64,000 nucleotides of DNA, taken from Thalassobaculum fulvum (lineage in GTDB: Bacteria; Pseudomonadota; Alphaproteobacteria; Thalassobaculales; Thalassobaculaceae). The stretch spans positions 1 to 64,000 of the forward strand of contig NZ_BMZS01000005.1 of NCBI RefSeq assembly GCF_014652915.1, read 5' to 3'. Every line of letters begins with the position of its first letter. Within the stretch, counting starts at the first letter, position 1. The translations under genes were made by a program, and so were the position numbers. The notes below the pieces were generated by a model. It saw only the letters and a program-made list of their open reading frames with translations, made no database searches and was not told the DNA's origin. Of this stretch, positions 46,087 to 57,221 are shown piece after piece.

Positions 46087-47559
46087 GTGAACGGTCTGGA
46101 ACAACTCGAGCGGCAGGCGGCCGTCGACCTCGAACGCATCGCCTATCCGCGTGGTGCCTGGGTTCCTTCCCGGCAGGACGCGGCCGGCCGGCGCGTGCTC
46201 GACGTGCTGGTGGTCGGTGGCGGGCAGGGCGGCCTGGCGGTGGCGCACGGCCTGCTGCGCGCACGGGTGACCAACTTCCGCGTCGTCGACCGGTCCGAGC
46301 CCGGCCGCGAGGGGCCGTGGCTGACCTATGCCCGGATGGCGACCCTGCGCTCGCCGAAGGAGGTCAACGGCCCGGATCTCGACGTCCCGTCGCTGACCTT
46401 CCAGGCCTGGTTCGAGGCGCAGCACGGTGCCGCGGCCTGGGTCGCCCTGAACAAGATCGCCAAGCAGGACTGGGCGGCCTACCTGCTGTGGCTGCGCCGG
46501 GTGCTCGGCATCGACATCGAGAACGGCGTCGAGCTGACGGGCATCGCGCCGGACGGCGAGCACCTGCGGGCGACCCTGCGCCACCTCGTGGACGGCCGGC
46601 GCGAGACGGTGACGGCCCGCAAGCTGGTGCTGGCGACCGGCATCGAGGCGTCCGGGCGCTGGTGGGCGCCGCCGCAGGTCGAGGCGCTGGACCGCCGGTT
46701 CTGGGCCCATACCGGCGACGACATCGACTTCGGGGCGCTGGCCGGCCGGCGGGTCGCGGTGCTGGGGGCCGGGGCCTCGGCGTTCGACAATGCCGCAACC
46801 GCGCTCGAGGCCGGCGCCGCCGAGGTCGCGGTCTACTGCCGCCGGCCCGAGCTGCAACGGGTGCAGCCGTTCAAGTGGCTGTCGTTCCCGGGCTTTCTCG
46901 ACCATTTCGCCGAGCTGGACGATTCCTGGCGCTGGCGGTTCATGAACCACCTGCTGACCATGCGCGAGGCGTTCCCGCGCGAGACCTGGGAGCGGGCGGC
47001 CCGGCATCCGGCCTTCCGGCTGGAGACCGCGGCCGAGTGGCAGCGCTGCGAGCCGCTGGGCGACACGGTCCGGCTGCACACGCCGCGGGGCGTGTTCGAG
47101 GCCGACTTCCTGATCGCCGGCACCGGCTTCGACGTCGACCTGTCGGTGCGCCCCGAGATGGCCGGGATCGCCGAGCGGGCGGCGCTGTGGGCCGACCGCT
47201 ACACCCCGCCGGAAGGTGAGTCGAACCCGCGGTTGGCCCGCTACCCCTATCTCGGGCCGGGCTTCGAGCTGCTGGAGAAGGTGCCCGGGAGTGCGCCGTG
47301 GCTGCGGCACATCCGGCTGTTCACCTACGCGACGACGGTCAGCTTCGGGCCGTCGGGGGCGTCGATCAACGCTATGAAGTTCGCGGTGCCGAAACTGGTG
47401 TCCGGCATCGTCGGCGACCTGTTCCGCGAGGACCTGGCGAGCCACTGGGACGCGCTGCGATCCTACGATCTGCCGGAGTTCCTGCTGCCGGGCGAGACCG
47501 GCGAGGCGGCGCCGGTCAAGGCGGTGCTCGAGCGCCAGGCCGACGGCAGCTTTCGCTGA
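46087..47559 (+). CDS. FAD/NAD(P)-binding oxidoreductase, monooxygenase-like
   Basis: A 490-residue flavoprotein. The FAD Rossmann motif is VVGGGQGGLAVA near 43 and the NADPH motif VLGAGASAFDNA near 225. In between lies VLATGIEASGRWW, the ATG-type motif of flavin monooxygenases. The usual FxGxxxHxxxW signature is not clearly present, so it may be a divergent family member. It starts with GTG. Confidence 0.82.
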   Translation: MNGLEQLERQAAVDLERIAYPRGAWVPSRQDAAGRRVLDVLVVGGGQGGLAVAHGLLRARVTNFRVVDRSEPGREGPWLTYARMATLRSPKEVNGPDLDVPSLTFQAWFEAQHGAAAWVALNKIAKQDWAAYLLWLRRVLGIDIENGVELTGIAPDGEHLRATLRHLVDGRRETVTARKLVLATGIEASGRWWAPPQVEALDRRFWAHTGDDIDFGALAGRRVAVLGAGASAFDNAATALEAGAAEVAVYCRRPELQRVQPFKWLSFPGFLDHFAELDDSWRWRFMNHLLTMREAFPRETWERAARHPAFRLETAAEWQRCEPLGDTVRLHTPRGVFEADFLIAGTGFDVDLSVRPEMAGIAERAALWADRYTPPEGESNPRLARYPYLGPGFELLEKVPGSAPWLRHIRLFTYATTVSFGPSGASINAMKFAVPKLVSGIVGDLFREDLASHWDALRSYDLPEFLLPGETGEAAPVKAVLERQADGSFR

Positions 47560-47625
47560 TCCGACGGGCTGGACGCGGCGGCCGGCGGCGCTATGGTGTC
47601 GCTCCGATTTGGAGCGGAGCTGCGC

Positions 47626-48312
47626 ATGGCCATCGACAAGATCGTTCCCGGGGTCGCGGAGGCGGTCGCCGGCATCGAGAGCGGCATGACGATCATGATC
47701 TCGGGCTTCGGCTTCGCCGGGGTGCCGAACGACCTGATCCACGGCGTGCTGGACCTCGGCGTGACCGACCTGACGGTGATCTCCAACAACGCCGGGACCG
47801 GCACCGAGGGCCTCGCCGCCCTGATGGGCAGCGGCCGGGTGCGGCGGATCATCTGCAGCTACCCGCGCTCCAAGGGCTCCGACAACTTCGACGCGCGTTA
47901 CGCCGCCGGCGAGATCGAGCTCGAGCTGGTGCCCCAGGGCACCCTGTCGGAGCGCATGCGGGCCGCGGCCGCCGGAGTCGGCGGGTTCTACAGCCCGACC
48001 AGCGTCGGCACCGACCTGGCCGCCGGCAAGGAGGTGCGCACGATCGACGGCCGCGACTACGTGCTGGAACTGCCGCTGCGCGCCGACGTGGCGCTGGTGC
48101 AGGCCCAGAAGGCCGACCGCTGGGGCAACCTGGTCTATTCGAAGGCGGCCCGGAACTTCGGCCCGGTGATGGCGATGGCCGCCGACCTGACCATCGTGCA
48201 GGCCAAGGAGATCGTGCCGCTCGGGGGGCTCGACCCCGAAGCGATCGTGACCCCGTCGGTGTTCGTCGACCGGGTCGTGCACATCGACAACGACCGGGAG
48301 TGGGACATATGA
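47626..48312 (+). CDS. 3-oxoacid CoA-transferase subunit A
   Basis: A 228-residue alpha subunit. SGFGFAGVPNDLI is at about 25-37, followed by SNNAGTGTEGLAAL and the KADRWGNLVYSKAARNFGP block. It works with the next gene to move CoA onto 3-oxoacids such as acetoacetate or 3-oxoadipate. The ATG at 47626 follows GGAGCGGAG. The stop overlaps the subunit B start (ATGA). Confidence 0.94.
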   Translation: MAIDKIVPGVAEAVAGIESGMTIMISGFGFAGVPNDLIHGVLDLGVTDLTVISNNAGTGTEGLAALMGSGRVRRIICSYPRSKGSDNFDARYAAGEIELELVPQGTLSERMRAAAAGVGGFYSPTSVGTDLAAGKEVRTIDGRDYVLELPLRADVALVQAQKADRWGNLVYSKAARNFGPVMAMAADLTIVQAKEIVPLGGLDPEAIVTPSVFVDRVVHIDNDREWDI

Positions 48313-49007
48313 GCGCGACCATGACCGCCGACGCCTTCACCCGTCTCAGCCGCCGCCAGCTCGCCTGGTGCGCCGCCCAGGCGATCCCCGACGGCTCTTA
48401 CGTCAACCTCGGGATCGGCGTGCCGACCTTGTGCGCCAACGTGATGCCGGCCGACCGCGAGATCGTGCTGCACAGCGAGAACGGCGTGCTCGGCTTCGGC
48501 CCGGCGCCGGCGGCCGGCGAGGAGGACCGCGACCTGATCAACGCCTCCAAGGAATTCATCACCATGAAGCCGGGCGGCGCGTACTTCGTGCATACCGACG
48601 CTTTCGTGATGATCCGCGGCGGCCACCTGGACCTCGCCCTGCTCGGGGCGTTCGAGGTGTCGGGCCAGGGTGACCTCGCCAACTGGACCACCGGCGACCG
48701 GCGGTTCCCGCCGGGGGTCGGCGGCGCCATGGACCTGGCGGTCGGCGCCAAGGCGGTGTGGGTGCTGACCGAGCACACCACCAAGAAGGGCGAGCCGAAG
48801 ATCGTCGACACCTGCAAGTACCCGCTGACCGCCCCGAAGGTGGTGCGCAAGATCTTCACCGACCTGGCGGAGATCGACGTGACGCCGTCCGGGCTGGTGG
48901 TGCGGGCGATGGTCGAGGGGCTGACCCTGCCGGCCCTGCAGGCGCTGACCGAGCCGAAGCTGACGCTGGCCGACGACTGCCGGGTGCTGTCCGCCCCGGC
49001 GGCCTGA
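48309..49007 (+). CDS. 3-oxoacid CoA-transferase subunit B
   Basis: A 232-residue beta subunit. The catalytic Glu is in LHSENGVLGFGP, the CoA-thioester site of family I enzymes. VNLGIGVPTLCANV and a GGAMDLAVGAKAVWVLTEH segment are also present. Coupled to subunit A by a four-base overlap. Succinyl-CoA is the usual donor. Confidence 0.95.
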   Translation: MSATMTADAFTRLSRRQLAWCAAQAIPDGSYVNLGIGVPTLCANVMPADREIVLHSENGVLGFGPAPAAGEEDRDLINASKEFITMKPGGAYFVHTDAFVMIRGGHLDLALLGAFEVSGQGDLANWTTGDRRFPPGVGGAMDLAVGAKAVWVLTEHTTKKGEPKIVDTCKYPLTAPKVVRKIFTDLAEIDVTPSGLVVRAMVEGLTLPALQALTEPKLTLADDCRVLSAPAA

Positions 49008-49151
49008 GGCGGCACCAGGGGACCGGCGGGCGCTGACGGGCGTCCGCAAGCTCGGCCCTTTCGTATGATGACATCTTCCATTACGCTTCCCGGCAACGAA
49101 CGATAATTGCGCCGGCGCACGAACGTCGGTGCGTGCTGGGAGGGCCGCCGG

Positions 49152-50225
<1,074 letters not shown>

Positions 50226-50324
50226 CCGCGCCCACCGCCGGACCGGGCGGATCGGCCGGACGGCAAAGACAGTCATCCGATCCAAAGGACGGCCGGCAAA
50301 GGCCGCACGAAGGGAGGAAGCACG

Positions 50325-51659
50325 ATGACGGACGACATCACCAGGAGCGTCTCCCGCCGCGCCATGCTGAAAGGCTCCACTGCTCTCGCCGCCGGCGCGG
50401 CGTTCGGCGGAGCCGGCAGCCTGGTCGACTGGGCCAGGGCCTGGGCGGCCGAGTCGCCGTTCCAGCCCGAGAAGGGCGCCAGCATCCGTATGCTTCGCTG
50501 GAACCGGTTCGTCGAGACCGAGGACATTCAGTTCGACAAGAACATCGCGGCGTTTACCGAGGCGACCGGCGTCAAGGTCCGCCTCGACAAGGAGTTCCTC
50601 GACGACATCCAGCCGAAGGCGGCGGTGGCGGCCAATGTCGGCGCCGGCCCGGACATCATCTGGGGGCCGATGGCAATCCCGCACCTGATCCCCGACAAGC
50701 TGCTGGACGTCACCGACGTCGCCGACTACCTCGGCGGCAAGTACGGCGGCTGGTACGAGTCGCCGGCGGCCTACGGCATCCGCGACGGCCGCTGGATGGC
50801 GATTCCGCTGTGCGTCTCGGGCAACTACATCAACTACCGGGTATCGCAGGTGCAGAAGGCCGGGTTCGAGACGTTCCCGACCACCACCGGCGATCTCATG
50901 AAGCTGACCAAGGCCCTGAAGGCCAACGGCACGCCCGCCGGTATGGCGCTCGGCCGCGCCACCGGCGACGGCAACGCTTGGTGCCACTGGGTCGTCTGGG
51001 CGCACGGCGGCAAACTGGTCGACAAGGACGGCAACGTGGTCATCAACAGCCCGGAGACCGCGGCGGCGCTCGAATACGTCAAGGAGCTGTACGAGAACTG
51101 GATCCCCGGCACGGCGTCCTGGAACGACTCCAACAACAACAAGGCGTTCCTGTCGGGCGACGTCAGCTACACCAACAACGGCATCTCGATCTACGCGGCG
51201 GCGGTCCGTCAGAAGATGGAGATGGCGGCCGACATCGACCACGCCTTCTACCCGATCGGCCCGGTCGGCAGGCCGACCGAGCTGCAGCTTCCCTTCATGA
51301 TCGAGGCGTTCAAGTACTCGAAGTACCCGAACGCCTGCAAGACGCTGCTGGCCTTCCTGATGGAGGCACCGCAGTACGACGCATGGCTGGAGCAGTCGGT
51401 CGGCTACTTCACCCAGACCCTGAAGTCCTACGAGAGCAACAAGGTCTGGTCGGAGGATCCGAAGCGGGCGGTCTTCAAGGAGGCCTGCACCCGCACCCTC
51501 GACATGGGCTACGCCGGCCCGCTCGGCTATGCGGCGGCCGGGGCGCTCGCCGACTTCGTGATCGTCGACATGGTCAGCCAGGCCGCGACCGGCCAGACGA
51601 CGGTCAAGGAGGCGATGGAGACGGCTCAGAAGCGCGCCGAGCGGTACTACCGCGTCTAG
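50325..51659 (+). CDS. Extracellular sugar-type solute-binding protein
   Basis: A 444-residue family 1 solute-binding protein. A twin-arginine signal (SRRAMLKGSTA, RR at 11-12) suggests Tat export of a folded protein. The mature part includes FTEATGVKVRLDKEF and GAGPDIIWGP typical of maltose/glycerol-phosphate binders. GGGAGGAAG precedes the ATG. The ligand is not readable from sequence. Confidence 0.92.
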   Translation: MTDDITRSVSRRAMLKGSTALAAGAAFGGAGSLVDWARAWAAESPFQPEKGASIRMLRWNRFVETEDIQFDKNIAAFTEATGVKVRLDKEFLDDIQPKAAVAANVGAGPDIIWGPMAIPHLIPDKLLDVTDVADYLGGKYGGWYESPAAYGIRDGRWMAIPLCVSGNYINYRVSQVQKAGFETFPTTTGDLMKLTKALKANGTPAGMALGRATGDGNAWCHWVVWAHGGKLVDKDGNVVINSPETAAALEYVKELYENWIPGTASWNDSNNNKAFLSGDVSYTNNGISIYAAAVRQKMEMAADIDHAFYPIGPVGRPTELQLPFMIEAFKYSKYPNACKTLLAFLMEAPQYDAWLEQSVGYFTQTLKSYESNKVWSEDPKRAVFKEACTRTLDMGYAGPLGYAAAGALADFVIVDMVSQAATGQTTVKEAMETAQKRAERYYRV

Positions 51660-51740
51660 GCGCTGTCTGCGGGGGGGACCGGGAGCGGTCGGCTGCGGCC
51701 GCTCCCGGTTGCCGCCCGGCACCGAAGAGGGAGACGCGGC

Positions 51741-52697
51741 GTGGCGACGGATGCCGAACGAGTGAGAGCGCAGGAGACGGCGGCTCCCATCGATCTCTGG
51801 ACCCGCCTGAAGTACGACCGCAACTGGCTCGGCCTGTGGTTCATGCTGCCGGCGGCGGCGTTCCTGCTGCTGTTCCTGACCTATCCCCTGGGCCTGGGAA
51901 TCTGGCTCAGCGTCACCGACACCCGGATCGGGCGGGACGGGGTGTTCATCGGCCTCGAGAACTTCGAGTGGCTGAATCAGGACCCGGTGTTCTGGCTGAG
52001 CGTCTTCAACACCTTCCTCTACACCATCGTCGCCAGCATCCTGAAGTTCGCGCTCGGCCTGTATCTCGCGGTGCTGCTGAACAACCACATGCCGTGGAAG
52101 GCGATCATCAGGGCGATCGTGCTGCTGCCGTTCATCGTCCCGACGGTGCTGTCGGCGATCGCGTTCTGGTGGATCTACGACACGCAGTTCTCGATCATCT
52201 CCTGGACGCTCACCGAGCTGGGCCTGATCAGCGAGAACATCAACTTCCTGGGCGAGCCGAACAACGCCCGGGCCAGCGTCATCGCCGCCAACATCTGGCG
52301 TGGCATTCCGTTCGTGGCGATCACCCTGCTGGCCGGCCTGCAGACCATCCCGCAGTCGCTGTACGAAGCGGCGACGATCGACGGGGCGTCGCGCTGGCAG
52401 ATGTTCCGCCACGTCACCTACCCGATGCTGACGCCGATCATCGCGGTGGTGATGACGTTCTCGGTGCTGTTCACCTTCACGGATTTCCAGCTGATCTACG
52501 CCATGACCCGGGGCGGCCCGGCGAACGCCACCCACCTGATGGCGACTCTCAGCTACCAGCGCGCGATCATGGGCGGCAACCTCGGCGAGGGTGCGGCGAT
52601 CTCGACGGCGATGATCCCGTTCCTGCTCGCCGCCATCCTGTTTTCATGGTTCGGCCTGCAGCGCCGCAAGTGGCAGCAGGGCGAGAGCGACGACTGA
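51741..52697 (+). CDS. Sugar ABC transporter permease (MalF type)
   Basis: A 318-residue permease with about six helices. The EAA loop YEAATIDGASRWQMFRHVTYP is at about 210, the contact with the ATPase. An N-terminal soluble stretch of about 30 residues precedes the first helix. It starts with GTG after GAGGGAGA. Confidence 0.93.
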   Translation: MATDAERVRAQETAAPIDLWTRLKYDRNWLGLWFMLPAAAFLLLFLTYPLGLGIWLSVTDTRIGRDGVFIGLENFEWLNQDPVFWLSVFNTFLYTIVASILKFALGLYLAVLLNNHMPWKAIIRAIVLLPFIVPTVLSAIAFWWIYDTQFSIISWTLTELGLISENINFLGEPNNARASVIAANIWRGIPFVAITLLAGLQTIPQSLYEAATIDGASRWQMFRHVTYPMLTPIIAVVMTFSVLFTFTDFQLIYAMTRGGPANATHLMATLSYQRAIMGGNLGEGAAISTAMIPFLLAAILFSWFGLQRRKWQQGESDD

Positions 52698-52715
52698 CGG
52701 CGGGGGACGAAAGCG

Positions 52716-53606
52716 ATGAACACCAACCCTGCCGCCGAGGTGGCACGCGACGACAGCGAGGGCATGGACTACCTGGTCTCGCTGCCGCGCCGGATGGTCA
52801 CGGTCTATCTGCCGATCCTGTGCTTCCTGATCGTGCTGCTGTTCCCGTTCTATTGGATGGGGCTGACGTCGATCAAACCGAACGACGAGTTGATCGACCG
52901 TAGCCTGAACCCCTGGTGGGTCGTCGATCCGACGATCGCGCACTACTACCACCTGATCGTGAACACCGATTATCCGGTGTGGATGTGGAACACCATGCTG
53001 GTGGCGGTGACCGCGACCCTGCTGTCGATCGCCGCCAGCGTGATGGCGGCCTACGCGATCGTCCGCATCCGGTATGCGGGCTCGCGCTGGGTGGGCGGGA
53101 TGATCTTCCTCGCCTACCTGGTCCCGCCGAGCATCCTGTTCATCCCGCTGGCGCTGGTGGTGTTCCAGTACGGGCTGTTCGACAGCCCGATGGCACTGAT
53201 CCTGACCTACCCGACGATCCTGATCCCGTTCAGCACCTGGCTGCTGATGGGGTACTTCAAGTCGATCCCCTACGAGCTCGAAGAGTGTGCGCTGATCGAC
53301 GGCGCCAGCCGCTGGCAGATCCTGACCCGGATCGTCCTGCCGCTGTCGGTGCCGGGCATCATCTCGGCCGGCATCTTCGCGTTCACGCTGTGCTGGAACG
53401 AGTTCATCTATGCGCTGGTGTTCATCTCGTCGTCGGAGAACAAGACGGTGCCGGTGGCGGTGCTGAGCGAGTTGGTCGAGGGCGACATCTACCACTGGGG
53501 GCCGCTGATGGCCGGCGCTCTGCTCGGTTCGGTACCGGTGTGCATCGTGTACTCGTTCTTCGTCGAGCACTACGTCTCGTCGATGACCGGCGCGGTGAAG
53601 GAGTAG
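52716..53606 (+). CDS. Sugar ABC transporter permease (MalG type)
   Basis: A 296-residue permease with six helices. The EAA loop is ELEECALIDGASRWQILTRI. The C-terminal helices follow the CWNEFIYALVF segment common to this group. It is the last gene of the ATPase-binding protein-permease-permease operon, 19 bases after the previous stop. Confidence 0.93.
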   Translation: MNTNPAAEVARDDSEGMDYLVSLPRRMVTVYLPILCFLIVLLFPFYWMGLTSIKPNDELIDRSLNPWWVVDPTIAHYYHLIVNTDYPVWMWNTMLVAVTATLLSIAASVMAAYAIVRIRYAGSRWVGGMIFLAYLVPPSILFIPLALVVFQYGLFDSPMALILTYPTILIPFSTWLLMGYFKSIPYELEECALIDGASRWQILTRIVLPLSVPGIISAGIFAFTLCWNEFIYALVFISSSENKTVPVAVLSELVEGDIYHWGPLMAGALLGSVPVCIVYSFFVEHYVSSMTGAVKE

Positions 53607-53615
53607 ACGACCCGC

Positions 53616-54593
53616 TCAGCGCTTCGGCCGGCCGAGGCTGATCGTGGCGACGGCGAACATGGTGGTCGCGAGCCCGAGCGGGCCCAGGTAGTAGATCAGC
53701 CGGTAGGCCAGCATGGCCGCCAGCAGCGACTCCGTCGGCAGTTCCGGCAGCATCAGCACCATCGCGCCCTCGAACACGCCGAGCCCGCCCGGCACGTGGC
53801 TGGCCAGCCCGATCGAGGTCGCGACCACGTACAGCCCGACGAAGCCGGCCGGGCCGATCGGCAGGCTCGGCAGCAGGACGTAGAGGGCGAGGCCGGCGAG
53901 CGCGATGTCGATTGCCGGCACTACGATCTGCAGCGGGGTCAGGATCGGCCCCGGCGTTTCCACCCGGTGCCCGCGCCACTCGATGTGGCGCCGCCGGATG
54001 CCCAGCAGCAGGTAGGCGAGCAGGGTGGCCAGCAGGGCCGCGCCCGCCGCGTGGGTCACGATCGGCGGGCCGGCCACCAGCTTGGCGATGCGGTCGGCCT
54101 CGCCGAACATGGTCACGCCGGCGACCAGGGCGGCGCCGAGGCAGAATGTCCAGGCCGTGAAGGTGCTGAGCAGCACGATCTGGCCGACCGACAGGCCGAC
54201 CGGCCCGTACAGCTTAAGCCGCGCCGAGCCGCCGGTGATCAGCGCGAAGCCCAGGTTGTGGCTGAACACGAAGGCGATGAAGCCGGTCATCGACGACAGC
54301 GCGATCGACACCTTGGCGTGCACGTAGGCGACGCCCAGCCGCTCGTAGACCAGCAGCGCCATGTAGCTGGCGACGGTCAGCAGGATCGAGAGCGTCACGC
54401 CGGTGGTCGACAGCTGCTCGAACTCGGAGATCACCTGGGCGAGGGTGAGATCGGAGAACTTCCGGTGCAGCACCCAGATCGCCGCGCTCAGCAAGCCGAC
54501 GCCGATCGCCGCCTCGACGACGTACTTCAGGCGCGCAAAGAAGACGCGCCGACGGTCGTGCGGCGCCGACGGCGGAGTGGAAGCTTCGATCAT
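53616..54593 (-). CDS. Lysylphosphatidylglycerol synthase-type membrane protein (UPF0104)
   Basis: A 325-residue integral membrane protein with eight or so helices, matching the membrane half of MprF (LPG_synthase_TM). SHNLGFALITGGSARLKLY is at about 110-128, and SHVPGGLGVFEGAMV near 265 is the hallmark. It lacks the soluble transferase domain, so lipid aminoacylation alone is unlikely; flippase-like roles are proposed for such proteins. The ATG at 54593 is used because the longer frame runs through the PAS gene. Confidence 0.88.
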   Translation of the reverse strand: MIEASTPPSAPHDRRRVFFARLKYVVEAAIGVGLLSAAIWVLHRKFSDLTLAQVISEFEQLSTTGVTLSILLTVASYMALLVYERLGVAYVHAKVSIALSSMTGFIAFVFSHNLGFALITGGSARLKLYGPVGLSVGQIVLLSTFTAWTFCLGAALVAGVTMFGEADRIAKLVAGPPIVTHAAGAALLATLLAYLLLGIRRRHIEWRGHRVETPGPILTPLQIVVPAIDIALAGLALYVLLPSLPIGPAGFVGLYVVATSIGLASHVPGGLGVFEGAMVLMLPELPTESLLAAMLAYRLIYYLGPLGLATTMFAVATISLGRPKR

Positions 54594-54718
54594 GACGCGG
54601 TGTATATATGGCACTCGGGTGTGCGACACCACGGTCGAAAGTGCCGCGGCGACTTCGGCGGGGAGATCGGAGACTGACCGGTCCCGGAGCCGCGTCGGGC
54701 GGCTCGTGCCGGGCCCGG

Positions 54719-55312
54719 TCAGCCCACCGATTCGCGCCGAATCGGCACGTTGCAGACGACCAGCCGCTCGACCCCGCCGTCGCTGCCGGCCATCGGCAGG
54801 GCGAGGCGGCACCAGCGGGTGATGACCGAGACCTCCTTGACCGCGTCGTGCTCGGCGTACACGGCGACCCCCTCCCGCACCACCAGCCGGTACTGCGCGG
54901 TGAAGACGGTCGGGCCGGGCGGGTCGAACGAACTCAGCCAGCGGCCGGTCATGTCGCGCCCGTGATGGGTCGCGACCTGGCTGCCGTACAGGCGGTAGAG
55001 GAAGTCCGTCGCGTCCCGGTTCGGTTCCAGCAGCATGATGTAGCCCAGCGCCGGGACGACCTGAGCCGGGTCGAACTCGGCACTCGGCGGCAGGCTGCCG
55101 CGCCGGTCCCGTTCCCGGCACCAGTACTCCGCCAGACACCGATGCTGCGGCAGCCGGAACAGCGATGGATCCACGCGATCGGACGGGATCGACAGGTACT
55201 CGTGGTGCTCGAGCCCGCAGCGGTTCGGATCCGGCATGGTCGCCCGCAGCCTGTCGGTCTCGACCGGAACATGCGAGAGCTGGCTGAGGAGGTCGACTCT
55301 GATCGGAACCAT
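54719..55312 (-). CDS. PAS_5 family sensor-like protein
   Basis: A 197-residue protein of the PAS_5 family. The fold is marked by PALGYIMLLEPNRDATDFLYRLYG near 95 and GRDMTGRWLSSF near 125, with later strands EVSVITRWCRLALPM. It has no output domain, so it may sense a small ligand and act through a partner. The ATG at 55312 has AGGAGG five bases upstream; the upstream open frame is not gene-like. Confidence 0.82.
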   Translation of the reverse strand: MVPIRVDLLSQLSHVPVETDRLRATMPDPNRCGLEHHEYLSIPSDRVDPSLFRLPQHRCLAEYWCRERDRRGSLPPSAEFDPAQVVPALGYIMLLEPNRDATDFLYRLYGSQVATHHGRDMTGRWLSSFDPPGPTVFTAQYRLVVREGVAVYAEHDAVKEVSVITRWCRLALPMAGSDGGVERLVVCNVPIRRESVG

Positions 55313-55458
55313 GACTGCCTCCTGCGGAAAACCCGATGGCGGTCCGCACCGATGGCCACCCCGGGTAGCGGGCCGTCTTGACCATGATACGCCCGGGTGC
55401 TCGACTTCGCTCTGACTGCCTTCGCGGTCCAAGACAATCGGCATCCCGGGAGGAATCG

Positions 55459-57183
55459 ATGGCGCGCAAGCGGTACGAGGATCTACGCAGCTACCGCTGG
55501 TACGGCGCCGACGACCTCAGGTCGTTCGGCCACCGCTCGCGCACCCTGCAGATGGGCTACGACCGGGCCGACTGGACCGGCAAGCCGGTGATCGCGGTGG
55601 TCAACACCTGGTCCGAGATCAACCCGTGCCACACCCACTTCAAGGAACGGGCCGAGGAGGTGAAGCGCGGCATCTGGCAGGCCGGCGGGTTCCCGGTCGA
55701 GCTGCCGGCGATCTCGCTCAGCGAGCCGTTCCAGAAGCCGACCACCATGATGTACCGCAACCTGCTGGCGCTCGAGGTCGAGGAGCTGCTGCGCTCGTAC
55801 CCGGCCGACGGCGCGGTGCTGATGGGCGGCTGCGACAAGACCACGCCGGCGCTGCTGATGGGGGCGGCCAGCATGAACCTGCCGGCGATCTTCGTGCCGG
55901 CCGGGCCGATGCTGCGCGGCAACTGGCGCGGCAAGAGCCTGGGCAGCGGCTCCGACACCTGGAAGTACTGGGCCGAGCTGAAGGTCGGCAACATCACCCG
56001 CAAGGACTGGGAGGAGATCGAGGACGGCATCGCCCGTACCCCCGGCACCTGCATGACCATGGGGACCGCCGCCACCATGATGAGCGCGGTCGAGGCGCTC
56101 GGCATGTCGCTGCCGGCCTCCAGTGCGATTCCCGCGGCCGACTCCAACCACGCGCGGATGGCCAGCCAGTCCGGCCGGCGGATCGTCGAGATGGTGTGGG
56201 AGGACCAGAAGCCGTCCGACGTGATGACCGAGAAGGCGTTCGAGAACGCGATCACCACGGTGATGGCGATCGGCGGCTCGACCAACGCCGCGATCCACCT
56301 GCTGGCGATGGCCGGGCGCCTGGGCGTGCCGATCGACCTGCAGCGCTTCGACACGCTGTCGCGCCGGACCCCGTGGCTGGCCGACGTCCGGCCGTCCGGC
56401 AGGTTCCTGATGGAGGACTTCTACTACGCCGGCGGCCTGCCGGCGCTGATGGGCGAGCTCAAGGACCTGCTGCACCTGGATGCGGTCACGGTCAGCGGCA
56501 AGACGCTCGGCGAGGACATCGAGCGGGCCGACGTCTACAACGAGGAGGTCATCCGCCGCCGCGCCAACCCGCTCAACCAGGAAGGCGGGCTGGTGGTGCT
56601 GAAGGGCAACCTGGCGCCCGACGGGGCGGTCATCAAGCAGACCGCCTGCGACCCGAAGCTGCTGAAGCACCGCGGCCCGGCCGTGGTGTTCGCCGACTAC
56701 AACGACATGGCGGCCCGCATCGACGACCCGGACCTGCCGGTCACCCCGGACTCGGTGATCGTGCTCAAGCACGCCGGCCCGCAGGGCGGCCCCGGCATGC
56801 CGGAATGGGGCATGCTGCCGATCCCGAAGAAGATCCTGCAGCAGGGCGTGCGCGACATGGTGCGGATCTCCGACGCCCGGATGAGCGGCACCAGCTACGG
56901 CACCTGCGTGCTGCACGTCGCACCCGAGAGCTGGGTCGGCGGGCCGTTGGCCCTGGTCGAGGATGGCGACATCATCGAGCTCGACGTCGCCGGGAGGCGT
57001 CTGCACCTGGACGTTTCCGACGCCGAGCTCGATGCCCGGCGCGCCGCCTGGGTGCCGCCGAAGCGCAGGTTCGAGCGCGGCTTCGGTGCCATCTATGCCG
57101 ACCACATCACCCAGGCCGACAAGGGCTGCGACTTCGACGTTCTGATGGGCACGGCGCCGACGCCGGAGCCGGAGATCCACTAA
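55459..57183 (+). CDS. L-arabonate-type dehydratase (IlvD/Edd family)
   Basis: A 574-residue iron-sulfur dehydratase. The cluster cysteines are C57 (NTWSEINPCH), C125 (GGCDKT) and C198 (PGTCMTMG). The early RSYRWYGADDLRSFGHRSR head is typical of sugar-acid (arabonate/fuconate/xylonate) dehydratases rather than IlvD. It would dehydrate a sugar acid to a 2-keto-3-deoxy acid. GGGAGGAATCG precedes the ATG. It is close to a sugar ABC operon and starts an operon with an SDR. Confidence 0.9.
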   Translation: MARKRYEDLRSYRWYGADDLRSFGHRSRTLQMGYDRADWTGKPVIAVVNTWSEINPCHTHFKERAEEVKRGIWQAGGFPVELPAISLSEPFQKPTTMMYRNLLALEVEELLRSYPADGAVLMGGCDKTTPALLMGAASMNLPAIFVPAGPMLRGNWRGKSLGSGSDTWKYWAELKVGNITRKDWEEIEDGIARTPGTCMTMGTAATMMSAVEALGMSLPASSAIPAADSNHARMASQSGRRIVEMVWEDQKPSDVMTEKAFENAITTVMAIGGSTNAAIHLLAMAGRLGVPIDLQRFDTLSRRTPWLADVRPSGRFLMEDFYYAGGLPALMGELKDLLHLDAVTVSGKTLGEDIERADVYNEEVIRRRANPLNQEGGLVVLKGNLAPDGAVIKQTACDPKLLKHRGPAVVFADYNDMAARIDDPDLPVTPDSVIVLKHAGPQGGPGMPEWGMLPIPKKILQQGVRDMVRISDARMSGTSYGTCVLHVAPESWVGGPLALVEDGDIIELDVAGRRLHLDVSDAELDARRAAWVPPKRRFERGFGAIYADHITQADKGCDFDVLMGTAPTPEPEIH

Positions 57184-57221
57184 GTCGGCCCGCAGACGAC
57201 AAGCACTCCGAGGAACACCGC